DNA of 17,200 nt from Gammaproteobacteria bacterium. GTDB taxonomy: Bacteria > Pseudomonadota > Gammaproteobacteria > Steroidobacterales > Steroidobacteraceae. Location: positions 1 through 17,200 of the forward strand of contig JAQGOE010000054.1 in the NCBI GenBank assembly GCA_028293725.1. The letters run 5' to 3'. The notes below the pieces were generated by a model, which was not told the origin of the DNA, ran no database searches, and saw nothing but the letters and a program-made list of their open reading frames with translations. Position 1 is the stretch's first letter, and each line of letters opens with the position of its first letter. The position numbers were made by a program, and so were the translations under genes. Positions 1-7,514 of this stretch are shown here, piece after piece.

Positions 1-122
1 AGGTGCAGCTCAGGCTGAATCAACGGCATCAGGAAGTTGAGCGCCTGACGGTCGAAATACACCACGCCAAAGTTGAAACTCAGCAGCCCAACCAATACCC
101 AGGGATACACGCGCTTGTTCAT
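1..122 (-). CDS. MFS transporter, N-terminal fragment (cut by window edge)
   Basis: Only the first 40 complete codons are inside the window. The peptide begins MNKRVYPWVLVGLLSFNFG and continues with VVYFDRQALNFLMPLIQPEL. A short basic N-terminus, a first membrane helix and the Y-x-DRQAL-x-x-L-x-P-L-I sequence at its end are typical of the anion:cation symporter (ACS) branch of the major facilitator superfamily, which imports organic acids, sugar acids and aromatic acids in symport with protons. The ATG overlaps the TGA of the upstream P450 gene as ATGA (119-122), so the two are almost certainly co-transcribed and translationally coupled. In context it probably imports the substrate of the adjoining oxidation genes; that is inference. 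The family call rests on one helix only. Confidence 0.72.
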   Translation of the reverse strand, partial: MNKRVYPWVLVGLLSFNFGVVYFDRQALNFLMPLIQPELH

Positions 123-1300
123 GAGGCGGCAAACACTCTGACCGGCAACTTCTCCGGACCGTGACCGATCGTCGTCATCCACGGCTCGGGCTCCCCCGCA
201 GGCTCGAAGCGCTCGATATGTCTGACGAGCGCGCCGAGCAAGGCGTCCGCCTCGAGGCCGGCGAGCACGCGGCCAACGCAGGAGTGCACGCCGTAGCCCC
301 AGCCGACATGTCCGCGGTTGTCACGTTGCACATCGAATCTATCGGGATCGGTCCATTTGCGGGGATCCCGATTCGCCGCCGCGAACATCAGGCCACAGCG
401 CTCTCCCTGCGGAATCACGATTCCATCGATCTCAACATCACGCATGGCAATACGGCCCGCCATACGCGAGGGCGAGTCCCAGCGCAGGCTTTCTTCGAAC
501 GCCGCGCGCACCAGGGACGGATTCGCACGCACGAGTTGGTATTGCTCGGGATAGGTTGAAAAGGCGCGGATCGCATTGGCCATAGTAATGATGGTGGTAT
601 CGGCCGCCGCCGACAGCAGGATGCCCACCAGTAGCTTGGCCTCGTCCTGCGTGATCTCGCCCCGGTCCGCCGCCAGAAACATCTGCATACCCAGCCCGTC
701 GGGATCGAGATTCTCCCGGGCGCAGCAGCTCACGGCCCATTCGATGACGGGGCCGGTATCGTGCATGGCCGCCTCGAACAGCTCATTCATTGGCCCCATG
801 GTCGCCCACACCATGTTACCGAACGCGTACATGTGCTCCCGGCCAGGAACGGGAATGCCGAGGAGATCGGGCAACACTTTATAGACGAACGGCCGGGTGA
901 TCTCGGCAACCGCGTCCACCGTAGCACCATTGCGGTCTCGCAATCCGGCGACCAACACCTCGGCGTCAGCGGCAAACGCCGCCGCCATTTTCGACAACGC
1001 TTTGGGAGAAAGCGCATTCGCAACCACCGCGCGCACGCCCGTGTGCTTCGGAGGATCGTCCGTCAGCAACAGCTCCGGCCGAACGGACTTTGGATCGTGC
1101 CAGGGACGCGAAGTCGAGGAAAAGGTCTTCCAGTCGCGTAAACCCGCGGAAACGTGCTCGTAGCGCGCGATCATGGTGATATTTTCGCGCGCCAACTTCA
1201 CTACGGGGGCGATCTCTCGCAGGCTGTCATCCACCGCGCGCGCGTTGCGCACAGCGTCGGCATTAAACAGGTCGTCGTTGCTAACGTAGGCCTCTTTCAC
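119..1300 (-). CDS. Cytochrome P450 (CYP199-like, bacterial class I)
   Basis: A 393-residue soluble haem monooxygenase that would insert oxygen into, or O-dealkylate, a small organic substrate in the cytoplasm. Visible motifs are the I-helix oxygen-activation segment AAADTT (231-236), the K-helix E270-x-x-R273, the PERF-like segment DPDRFDV (318-324), and the haem-ligand loop GWGYGVHSCVGR with Cys341 as thiolate ligand. The DDPPKHTGVR segment (81-90) is the C-helix region. Length and the segments FEESLRWDSP and ANRDPRKWTDPDRF resemble the CYP199 group (para-substituted benzoate oxidation), from memory only. The start is GTG, preceded by AGGGGGGA at 1303-1310; it lies 21 bp after the MBL gene. 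No ferredoxin or ferredoxin reductase gene is visible, so electron partners must be encoded elsewhere. An Ala replaces the usual Gly at residue 232. Confidence 0.95.
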   Translation of the reverse strand: MKEAYVSNDDLFNADAVRNARAVDDSLREIAPVVKLARENITMIARYEHVSAGLRDWKTFSSTSRPWHDPKSVRPELLLTDDPPKHTGVRAVVANALSPKALSKMAAAFAADAEVLVAGLRDRNGATVDAVAEITRPFVYKVLPDLLGIPVPGREHMYAFGNMVWATMGPMNELFEAAMHDTGPVIEWAVSCCARENLDPDGLGMQMFLAADRGEITQDEAKLLVGILLSAAADTTIITMANAIRAFSTYPEQYQLVRANPSLVRAAFEESLRWDSPSRMAGRIAMRDVEIDGIVIPQGERCGLMFAAANRDPRKWTDPDRFDVQRDNRGHVGWGYGVHSCVGRVLAGLEADALLGALVRHIERFEPAGEPEPWMTTIGHGPEKLPVRVFAAS

Positions 1301-1321
1301 CGTCCCCCCTTTCCGCGTGAC

Positions 1322-2197
1322 TCAGGTCTTCAATATCCAACTCTCACCGTCGCGGACCAGCCAGCCGGAGGTGGGATCGCTGAAATGGCTGCCGATAACC
1401 AGCGCCTTGGTGCCCCCGAACCGGTCGACGAATGCCTGGCGGGTCAGCGCGCCCTGCGACTTGTCCATGTCGAAATTCCCGTGACGCATCGGGTAACTGA
1501 GCTGAATAGGATGATGCATCAAGTCCCCGGTAATCACAGCCTCTTCGCCCTTCGAGCGGATCAGGACGCTGACATGACCCGGAGTGTGCCCCGGTGTGGG
1601 AAACAGTGACACCTCATCCGTGATCTGATGCTCGGGCCCGATGAAGTCGACGAGACCCGCTTCGAGCACCGGGTCGATGGAGTCGTGGAGATGCTCGAAG
1701 TCGTGATAGCCGCCGGTCTTGCGCAGATGGACCCAGTGATCGAACTCCTGCTGTCCGAACAGGTAGCGCGCCTGCGGGAAAGTCGGCACCCACTTGCCAT
1801 CCACCAAGCGCGTGTTCCAGCCCACATGATCGAAATGCAGGTGAGTGCACAGAACGGTCGTAATGCTGGCAGGCGGAAAGCCGGCGGCCTCCATGTCCTC
1901 CAGGAAGGTCGTCTTGATGTTGCAGAACACGTCGTACTCGCGCTTGCGATCGGCGCCGATGCAGGTATCGATCATCACGCTCTTGCCGCGCGAGCGCAGC
2001 ACGAAACACTGGAACGAAATCTTCATCAGCCCTTCGGGCGTCGCGAAATGCGGCTGTAGCCACGCATGCCGCTTCATGAATTCGGCCGTCTCGTCCTTGT
2101 ACAGCATCCAGATGTGGTCCTCGAAGGCGTTGACTTCGACGAGCCGGGCGATCTCCACATCGCCAACCTTCCAGTGCTTGATGTTCTCTATTGCCAT
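1322..2197 (-). CDS. MBL-fold metallo-hydrolase (lactonase-like)
   Basis: A 291-residue metallo-beta-lactamase-fold hydrolase with a dinuclear metal site. The signature HLHFDH (119-124) is followed by TPGHTPGH (201-208), TGD (223-225, bridging Asp225) and a C-terminal GSHFSD with His271, all in family order. No signal peptide, so cytoplasmic. The family includes N-acylhomoserine lactonases, organophosphate hydrolases and other ester or lactone hydrolases; position between a GMC oxidase and a P450 suggests opening of a lactone or ester intermediate (inference). The start at 2197 is preferred over an upstream in-frame ATG at 2296 because GGGAG lies at 2207-2211 with 9-nt spacing, and because the longer form would overlap the GMC gene by 71 bp with a repeat-encoded N-terminus. 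It lies 28 bp after the GMC stop. Confidence 0.92.
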   Translation of the reverse strand: MAIENIKHWKVGDVEIARLVEVNAFEDHIWMLYKDETAEFMKRHAWLQPHFATPEGLMKISFQCFVLRSRGKSVMIDTCIGADRKREYDVFCNIKTTFLEDMEAAGFPPASITTVLCTHLHFDHVGWNTRLVDGKWVPTFPQARYLFGQQEFDHWVHLRKTGGYHDFEHLHDSIDPVLEAGLVDFIGPEHQITDEVSLFPTPGHTPGHVSVLIRSKGEEAVITGDLMHHPIQLSYPMRHGNFDMDKSQGALTRQAFVDRFGGTKALVIGSHFSDPTSGWLVRDGESWILKT

Positions 2198-2206
2198 GAA
2201 TTTAGA

Positions 2207-2211
2207 CTCCC
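2207..2211 (-). promoter_or_regulatory. Ribosome binding site deciding the MBL gene start
   Basis: GGGAG on the minus strand, 9 nt before the ATG at 2197. It supports the shorter MBL protein over the ATG at 2296, which lies inside the GMC coding sequence. Confidence 0.6.
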
Positions 2212-2225
2212 GTTGTGACCGGAGC

Positions 2226-3935
2226 TCAGCGAAGGGAATCCCGCGAAGCGCCATCGGCGCCCGAAGCGCCGCGGAGGAAATCCCGGGAAGCGCCAACGGC
2301 GCGACCTGGGACGCGACGTGGGGCGACCCGCGCGCCGCGAATCAGGTCGGCGGCTTTTTCGGCGATCATCACGACCGCTGCGTTGGTGTTTCCTCCCACC
2401 ACACTGGGGAAAACCGCTGCGTCGACAACACGGAGCGATTCGACCCCATGCACCCGTAATTGCTCATCGACAACCGAATTCGCGTCAGGGCCCATTCGGC
2501 AGCTACCGCAAGGGTGGTGCACGGTGGAGGCGGCGCGACGGAGGTATTCGATGAGCGATGCGTCATCCTGCGACGCCGGCCCCGGCTGCACTTCCACGGC
2601 GCGATAACGGGCAAATGACGGCGAGCGGCTGATCTGCCGGGCGATTTTAAATCCGCGTAACAGCGCCGCCGCGTCATCGGGGTGACTCATGAGCTGCGGA
2701 TCTACCACGGGGGCCGCCCGTGGGTCCGGGCCCGCGAGTCTAACTTGCCCGCGGCTCTTTGGATAAAGCCCCACGGTGTTGACTGCAAAACCATGCCCCA
2801 AGGGGAAAGGGAACGTGTTGCGATTCCGGCGCGCCGCCTGGAATACGATTTGAACGTCCGGACGTCGTAGCTCCGGCAGTGTGCGCACGAAACCGGTTGC
2901 CTCGAACACGTTGCTCGAAAGCGGGCCCGTCCTGAACAGCGCGTACTCCGCCAGGTTTGCGAGCGCGCGTGGCACGGTTCGCCACGAGATTCCGTACGAC
3001 TCGGTGTTGCGCATCTCCATCAACACGCCCACCGCGAGATGATCGTGATAGTTCGCGCCAACGCCCGGCAAGTGATGCTTCACTTCTACACCCGCCGCAC
3101 GCAACGCCTCGCCGTCCCCGATTCCGGATAACATGAGGAGTTGCGGTGAGAGGATCGCTCCGCCGGATACGATCACTTCCCGCCGCGCGCTGATTCGACG
3201 CTCTCCGGCCGCCGTAAGCAAATCAACTCCCGTGGCACGCCGTCCCTCCATGCAGATCCGGGCTGCACGCGTGTCCGTCAGAATCGTGAGATTGCTTCGG
3301 TGGCTAGCAGGTTTCAGGTATGCGGTCGCCGTGGAGACCCGGCGCCCCTTCGCGATAGTTCCTTGCCTGGGACCATAGCCCTCGGAATCCGCGCCGTTGA
3401 AATCGCTATTGCGCTTGAAGCCCATGGAATCCATGGCCGCAAGGAAGGACGGCGTCATAGGATTCGGCCGTTTTATGAAGACGACGTTCATCGGGCCGCC
3501 GTGGCCATGATAGGGAGAGTCCGGATAAGCGTCGTTATTCTCCGAGCGCAGGAAGTAAGGCAACACCTCGCGGTAGCTCCAACCCGGATTACCCGCCGCG
3601 GCCCAGTCATCGAAATCGGTCGGATGACCTCGAAAATAAACCATTCCGTTGATGGAGCCGGAGCCCCCGACGACGTGTCCACGCGGAATGGGAATGGCGC
3701 GGCCGTTGAGATGCGCCTGCGGCGCCGTCATGAAACGCCAGTTGAGTCCCGGCACGGCAATCGCTGCGCCGACCGTCGCCGGGATGTGGATGAAGGGGTG
3801 CCGATCCATCGGGCCCGCTTCGATCAGGGCGACGCGAGTGTCACGATCTTCGGACAGGCGACTGGCGAGCACACATCCCGCGGTACCTGCCCCGACAATC
3901 ACATAATCAAAGACGTTCTCGTCGCGCTCACTCAT
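2226..3935 (-). CDS. GMC family FAD-dependent oxidoreductase (choline dehydrogenase-like)
   Basis: A 569-residue flavoprotein that oxidises an alcohol to the aldehyde or ketone. The N-terminal Rossmann motif GAGTAG (15-20) binds FAD. GMC signature 1 is visible as HVVGGSGSINGMVYFRG, and signature 2 as GGAILSPQLLMLSGIG. The C-terminal catalytic block contains HHPCGSCRMG (473-482; His474 is the likely base) and GGNTNAAVVMIAEKAADLI (Asn516-Asn518 region, the second active-site position). No signal peptide. The last ~33 residues after AADLIRG are an unusual Arg/Ala/Gly/Ser tail carrying an in-frame duplicated GASRD-x-LR unit; most relatives stop soon after the AADLI helix. First gene of the minus-strand catabolic operon and divergent from the serine hydrolase. 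The substrate is unknown; a hydroxyl produced by the neighbouring P450 or hydrolases is a reasonable candidate. Confidence 0.94.
   Translation of the reverse strand: MSERDENVFDYVIVGAGTAGCVLASRLSEDRDTRVALIEAGPMDRHPFIHIPATVGAAIAVPGLNWRFMTAPQAHLNGRAIPIPRGHVVGGSGSINGMVYFRGHPTDFDDWAAAGNPGWSYREVLPYFLRSENNDAYPDSPYHGHGGPMNVVFIKRPNPMTPSFLAAMDSMGFKRNSDFNGADSEGYGPRQGTIAKGRRVSTATAYLKPASHRSNLTILTDTRAARICMEGRRATGVDLLTAAGERRISARREVIVSGGAILSPQLLMLSGIGDGEALRAAGVEVKHHLPGVGANYHDHLAVGVLMEMRNTESYGISWRTVPRALANLAEYALFRTGPLSSNVFEATGFVRTLPELRRPDVQIVFQAARRNRNTFPFPLGHGFAVNTVGLYPKSRGQVRLAGPDPRAAPVVDPQLMSHPDDAAALLRGFKIARQISRSPSFARYRAVEVQPGPASQDDASLIEYLRRAASTVHHPCGSCRMGPDANSVVDEQLRVHGVESLRVVDAAVFPSVVGGNTNAAVVMIAEKAADLIRGARVAPRRVPGRAVGASRDFLRGASGADGASRDSLR
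2236..2304. repeat. Imperfect direct repeat, period 42 bp, at the GMC 3' end
   Basis: Two copies of a ~27-bp block (AATCCCGCGAAGCGCCATC at 2237 and AATCCCGGGAAGCGCCAAC at 2279), 42 bp apart, therefore in frame (14 codons). They encode the repeated GASRD-x-LR segments in the GMC tail and lie just upstream of the MBL ribosome binding site. Read directly from the sequence; a function is not implied. Confidence 0.7.
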
Positions 3936-4068
3936 TCGCTTGGGCTTCCCCCGTTACAGCCCCCGCCAGCGCAGCGGTTCAGCCCATAGCTCAACACACT
4001 CGCCCACCCCCGGAGTCCTTATCTTTCGATAGGGTCAGGGGATCACCGCGCGGTGTCAGGCTTTGGCG
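3936..4068. promoter_or_regulatory. Divergent promoter region with CACCGCGCGGTG palindrome
   Basis: The 133-bp gap between the divergent GMC gene and the serine hydrolase gene must hold promoters for both arms of the cluster. It contains a perfect 12-bp palindrome CACCGCGCGGTG at 4044-4055, immediately before the weak Shine-Dalgarno (CAGG, 4057-4060) of the plus-strand gene, and a small inverted repeat TATC-TTTC-GATA at 4020-4031. Either could be an operator. No convincing sigma-70 -35/-10 pair was recognised. Confidence 0.45.
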
Positions 4069-5256
4069 ATGATGAAGCTCAACGAGACCTTCGAAGCGCG
4101 CGACCGCAGCACTCCTGTGAACGGAATGCTGGCGCCCGGGTTCGAGCCGGTGCTGGAAGCATTCCAGGAGAATTATCGGAGCGAGGACGAGATCGGCTCC
4201 GCTGTCAGTGTCGTCATCGACGGACGGACGGTAGTGGATCTATGGGGTGGCTGGCGCGACGGCGCGAGGCAACGGGAGTGGCAGAAGGACACTCTGGTCT
4301 GCATGATGTCGGTCTCCAAGGGCATCACCGGAATGGCGTTCAACCTTCTCGTCGATCGTGGCCTGGTCGACGTCAACGCGCCGGTGGCGCGCTACTGGAT
4401 GGAATTCGCACAGAACGGCAAAGAGTCGCTGCCGGTACGGTTTTTACTGGATCATCGCGCCGGCCTGCCGATCGTCGCCGATCCCATGTGGCCGGGCGCG
4501 ATTTTCGATCACCAAGCGACCTGCGAAGCCCTGGCAAAACAGGCTCCGCTGTGGGAGCCCGGAACCGTGGCGGCATACCACATCCACACCCAGGGGTTTC
4601 TACTCGGTGAGATCATTCGTCGCGTTACCGGGAAGTCCGTTGGACAGTTCATACGAGATGAGATCGCCCTCCCCCTGGAGGCTGACTTCATACTCGGCAG
4701 CATGTCCAAGCACGACCAGGCACGGGTTGCCGAAGTCATGCCTAACATGGAAGCGCGGTTGTTCGCGGCCAAAGAAGTTGAGAAGGACACCCTGCGAAGT
4801 AAAGCCTTCGTGCAGAATCCCGCCGAGCCCTGGCCGGTCACTCTGAACTCACGGATCTGGCGTGAGAGTGAGATCGCCAGCGGCAACGGTCACGGCAATG
4901 CGCGCGGTGTGGCCCGGATCTATGCCGCATTCGCCCGGGGCGGTGAGCTCGATGGCGTGCGTCTGACCTCACCGGCCTCGGTGGAGGCCATGATCACCGA
5001 ACAGCACAACATCACGGAGGTCATGCAGGAAAGACCTTACCACCAGGCGCTGGGGATCCTGTTGAATACGCCCGAAGCGGTGTACATGGGACCCAATCCG
5101 CGTGCGTTCGGCCACCATGGCATCGGCGGCTCGCTCGGGTTCGGCGATCCGGACGCCCGCATTGGCTTTTCCTACGCGGTAAATAGAATGCATGCGGTGG
5201 GAACCAACGGACCGCGAGCGGCGCGTCTCATCAACGCGCTGTATAAATGTCTTTGA
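4069..5256 (+). CDS. Beta-lactamase-related serine hydrolase (EstB-like esterase)
   Basis: About 395 residues, of the penicillin-binding-protein/class C beta-lactamase fold. The nucleophile motif S-x-x-K is SVSK (81-84), the second motif Tyr170 lies in AAYHIHTQGFLLGEII, and the third, near the C-terminus, is GHHGIGGSLGFGDP in place of KTG. There is no signal peptide, so this is a cytoplasmic esterase, not a periplasmic resistance enzyme; EstB of Burkholderia gladioli is the family model and hydrolyses esters without useful beta-lactamase activity. An in-frame TTG at 4063 would sit only 2 nt from the CAGG ribosome binding site, so ATG 4069 is chosen; ATG 4072 is also possible. It is followed 23 bp later by the SDR gene in the same unit. 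The likely role is ester cleavage of the cluster's substrate (inference). Confidence 0.9.
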   Translation: MMKLNETFEARDRSTPVNGMLAPGFEPVLEAFQENYRSEDEIGSAVSVVIDGRTVVDLWGGWRDGARQREWQKDTLVCMMSVSKGITGMAFNLLVDRGLVDVNAPVARYWMEFAQNGKESLPVRFLLDHRAGLPIVADPMWPGAIFDHQATCEALAKQAPLWEPGTVAAYHIHTQGFLLGEIIRRVTGKSVGQFIRDEIALPLEADFILGSMSKHDQARVAEVMPNMEARLFAAKEVEKDTLRSKAFVQNPAEPWPVTLNSRIWRESEIASGNGHGNARGVARIYAAFARGGELDGVRLTSPASVEAMITEQHNITEVMQERPYHQALGILLNTPEAVYMGPNPRAFGHHGIGGSLGFGDPDARIGFSYAVNRMHAVGTNGPRAARLINALYKCL

Positions 5257-5279
5257 GCTGACGAGTCGAGGGGGAAGCC

Positions 5280-6041
5280 GTGTTGCGAATTCCGGAGATT
5301 GCCGAGCAGTCCGTCCTGGTTACCGGTGCCGCGCGTGGCCTGGGGCTCGCGATGGCTAACAGGTTGGCGCGCCTCGGCGCGACTGTAGCGCTCGTGGACA
5401 TTGACGCGCAAAGTGTCGCCGCCGCGGTAGCGCAGATCCGCTCCGACGGTCGCCGCGCCTACGCATACACGGCTGACGTATCGAGTCAGGCGGCGTTTTC
5501 CCAGGCGGCAGGCGAGTTCGCCCGGGAGACCGGCGGCCTGGACGCAGTCATCAATAACGCCATGTTGCTTCGCTATGAGCCCATCACGGCGGTGTCCGAG
5601 AAGGTCGCCGACCAGATGCTGGGCATCGGGATCAAGGGAGCCCTATGGGGGACTCAAGCTCTCCTGTCGCACCGCAAGCCGGATCGGGTCGCCTCGATCG
5701 TCAATATGACCTCACCCGTCGCCGAGCGCGGCTATCCCAACACCGCGATGTATAGCCTCGTCAAAGGAGCCTTGGTCACCCTGACAAAAACCCTGTCAGC
5801 GGAGCTAGGGCCGCAGGGAGTGCGGGTGAACGCCATGGCCCCGGGATCTGTTCCGACTCCCGGCGCCCTCGGTCTCAATGACAAAGCCGAATACGAGCGC
5901 CGCTCGCGAACGATACCGTTACGGCGACTGGGGCACGAGGACGATGTGGCGGACGCCATCGCTTTTTTGTTGAGCCCCGCCGCTGCGTTCATCAACGGCG
6001 AGATTCTTCATGTGGACGGCGGCATCGCGGCGGCGGGCTGA
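5280..6041 (+). CDS. Short-chain dehydrogenase/reductase (SDR), classical type
   Basis: A 253-residue NAD(P)-dependent oxidoreductase acting on alcohol or carbonyl groups. Motifs: TGAARGLG (15-22, cofactor-binding), Asp40 at the end of the second strand (which favours NAD over NADP), NNA (92-94), catalytic Ser145, Tyr158 and Lys162 in YSLVK, then PGSVPTPGAL after strand six, and the C-terminal GEILHVDGGI. Length and order match the classical SDR family, such as 3-oxoacyl-ACP reductase-like and hydroxysteroid dehydrogenase-like enzymes; the substrate cannot be told. The start is GTG with GAGGGGGA at 5268-5275 just upstream; a TTG one codon later would have the more usual spacing. Co-directional with the serine hydrolase, so probably oxidises the alcohol that enzyme releases. 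Confidence 0.93.
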   Translation: MLRIPEIAEQSVLVTGAARGLGLAMANRLARLGATVALVDIDAQSVAAAVAQIRSDGRRAYAYTADVSSQAAFSQAAGEFARETGGLDAVINNAMLLRYEPITAVSEKVADQMLGIGIKGALWGTQALLSHRKPDRVASIVNMTSPVAERGYPNTAMYSLVKGALVTLTKTLSAELGPQGVRVNAMAPGSVPTPGALGLNDKAEYERRSRTIPLRRLGHEDDVADAIAFLLSPAAAFINGEILHVDGGIAAAG

Positions 6042-6087
6042 GTAGTCGCCCGTTGCGGCTGTTGGCGCGCCCGCCGACCAGTCGCTT

Positions 6088-7497
6088 CTATTTCGACGCG
6101 GCGGCAGCGACCTCGATCCCTTTCAGCATCTGGTCGAGGTCGGCGCGCGGGAAATAGCGGCCTGCCAAGACCACTGCACGAATCTTCTGCGTGTTGGAGA
6201 TATCGTCGAGCGGGTTTGCGTCCAGTAACACCAGGTCGGCGACTTTGCTCTTCTCGACGGTTCCCATGTCGGCCAACCGTCCCAGGAACTGCGCCGGATT
6301 GCGGGTGGCGGTCTGCAATGCCTGCATCGGGGTCAGCCCGGCTTTGACAAACAACCCCAACTCGTCGTGGAGGCTGAAGCCGGGGAAAATGTGTACACCC
6401 GCAGCGGTATCCGTCCCGGCCATGAAGGGGACACCTGCGCGGAACATGGCGAGCGTCATCTCGAGCTCCATCTGGACGAACCGCTTGCGGACCGGCAGCG
6501 GGTCGGTATCCATGTCCTTCATGATGTCATGCACGAACATGGGCCAGGTCCGCTCTTTCCAGGCCACCGCGGCATATTTCGTGCGGGGGTCGTGGCTGAG
6601 ATCGATGTCATCGACGAGCCACTGACCGCGCTCCCAGACCAGCGTGGGAACTTGCCAGGTCTGATTCTTCGCCATCAGGGCGACCAGAGTCCGCGCCCGG
6701 GCGGGATCGTAGTGACTGACATTCTGTCCGAGGCTCTTCGGACCCTTAAGGAGTCGATCCTCGATGGTCGTGCTGCCTTCAAAAATGCCCGTAAAGTGCT
6801 CGATACTTTTCTGTCCGGCGTTGGAAGCTTCGGAGGCCCGGACCGCATCGGGCACATGACCGACAAAAACGATTCCCAACTTCCTGGCTTCCTCGGCCGC
6901 CGCAAAATAGCCGTCGCGGGGAATCAGCGACTGGATCTTGATGAAATCCACGCCGCGGGCTTTGAGGTCATCGACCACTTTACGGCCGTCGGCCGCGTTG
7001 GCAACCGGTGCGGAACTAGGGAAACGCGGCGTTGGCCCGTCGAGCATCGGCCCTGCGATGACCATACGAGGCCCCAACAGTTTTCCGGCAGCGATGTCCG
7101 CTCGCCATTGGATGAGGGCATCCAGGTCGCCCCCCATGTCGCGCACGCCGGTGACACCGTTAGCGACAAACATGGGTAGCACGACTTTTTCGTTTCGCGG
7201 TATCCAATCGCCGAACACCGTATGGACGTGCATGTCCCAGAGTCCGGGAATCAGGTACTTTCCTCCGGCGTTCACCACCTTCGCATCGGCCGGCGCCTTC
7301 ACATCGACGCTCTTCCCCAGGTCAGCGATGTGCCCATCCCTGACGATGACCGTCATGTCCGGCTGCAACGGCCCTCCGGTTGCATCAATGACATTCACAT
7401 GTGTGAATGCCAGGGTGGTATTGGGCGGTACAGCCTGTTCGGCAAAAACAGCGGTGCTGGCGGCCAGTGCCAGCAAGAGGCCTGCGAATGCTCTCAT
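6088..7497 (-). CDS. Exported metal-dependent amidohydrolase (imidazolonepropionase-like)
   Basis: A 469-residue enzyme with an N-terminal signal peptide (hydrophobic residues 3-17, likely cleavage VFA-E after residue 19), so it acts in the periplasm or beyond. The amidohydrolase-superfamily binuclear site is complete: His90 and His92 in DMHVHT, carboxylated-lysine candidate Lys187 in VDFIKIQ, His214 in FVGHVPD, His234 in SIEHFTG and Asp363 in AGTDTAAG. The flanking beta-sandwich is present (VNVIDATGGPL, then KVADLVLLDANPLDDI). This COG1228-type group includes dipeptidases such as the Xaa-Arg/Lys and Xaa-Pro enzymes described in Caulobacter. It lies 17 bp downstream of an amino-acid-type permease, with AGGA ahead of the ATG, so a peptide or acyl-amino-acid hydrolase role is plausible but unproven. 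It ends 46 bp from the convergent SDR gene. Confidence 0.92.
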   Translation of the reverse strand: MRAFAGLLLALAASTAVFAEQAVPPNTTLAFTHVNVIDATGGPLQPDMTVIVRDGHIADLGKSVDVKAPADAKVVNAGGKYLIPGLWDMHVHTVFGDWIPRNEKVVLPMFVANGVTGVRDMGGDLDALIQWRADIAAGKLLGPRMVIAGPMLDGPTPRFPSSAPVANAADGRKVVDDLKARGVDFIKIQSLIPRDGYFAAAEEARKLGIVFVGHVPDAVRASEASNAGQKSIEHFTGIFEGSTTIEDRLLKGPKSLGQNVSHYDPARARTLVALMAKNQTWQVPTLVWERGQWLVDDIDLSHDPRTKYAAVAWKERTWPMFVHDIMKDMDTDPLPVRKRFVQMELEMTLAMFRAGVPFMAGTDTAAGVHIFPGFSLHDELGLFVKAGLTPMQALQTATRNPAQFLGRLADMGTVEKSKVADLVLLDANPLDDISNTQKIRAVVLAGRYFPRADLDQMLKGIEVAAAASK

Positions 7498-7514
7498 CGT
7501 TGCATGTCCTGAGG

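Noticed and set aside
2198..2296. Longer MBL protein starting at ATG 2296
   Set aside because: It overlaps the GMC coding end and its extra 33 residues are a by-product of the 42-bp repeat; a good ribosome binding site precedes ATG 2197.
4069..5256. True class C beta-lactamase (resistance gene)
   Set aside because: No signal peptide, the KTG motif is replaced by HHG-like sequence, and the gene sits in a catabolic operon; an esterase is the better reading.
6367..7179. 270-codon plus-strand open frame within the amidohydrolase
   Set aside because: Shadow of a gene with complete catalytic motifs on the opposite strand; no family features or ribosome binding site.
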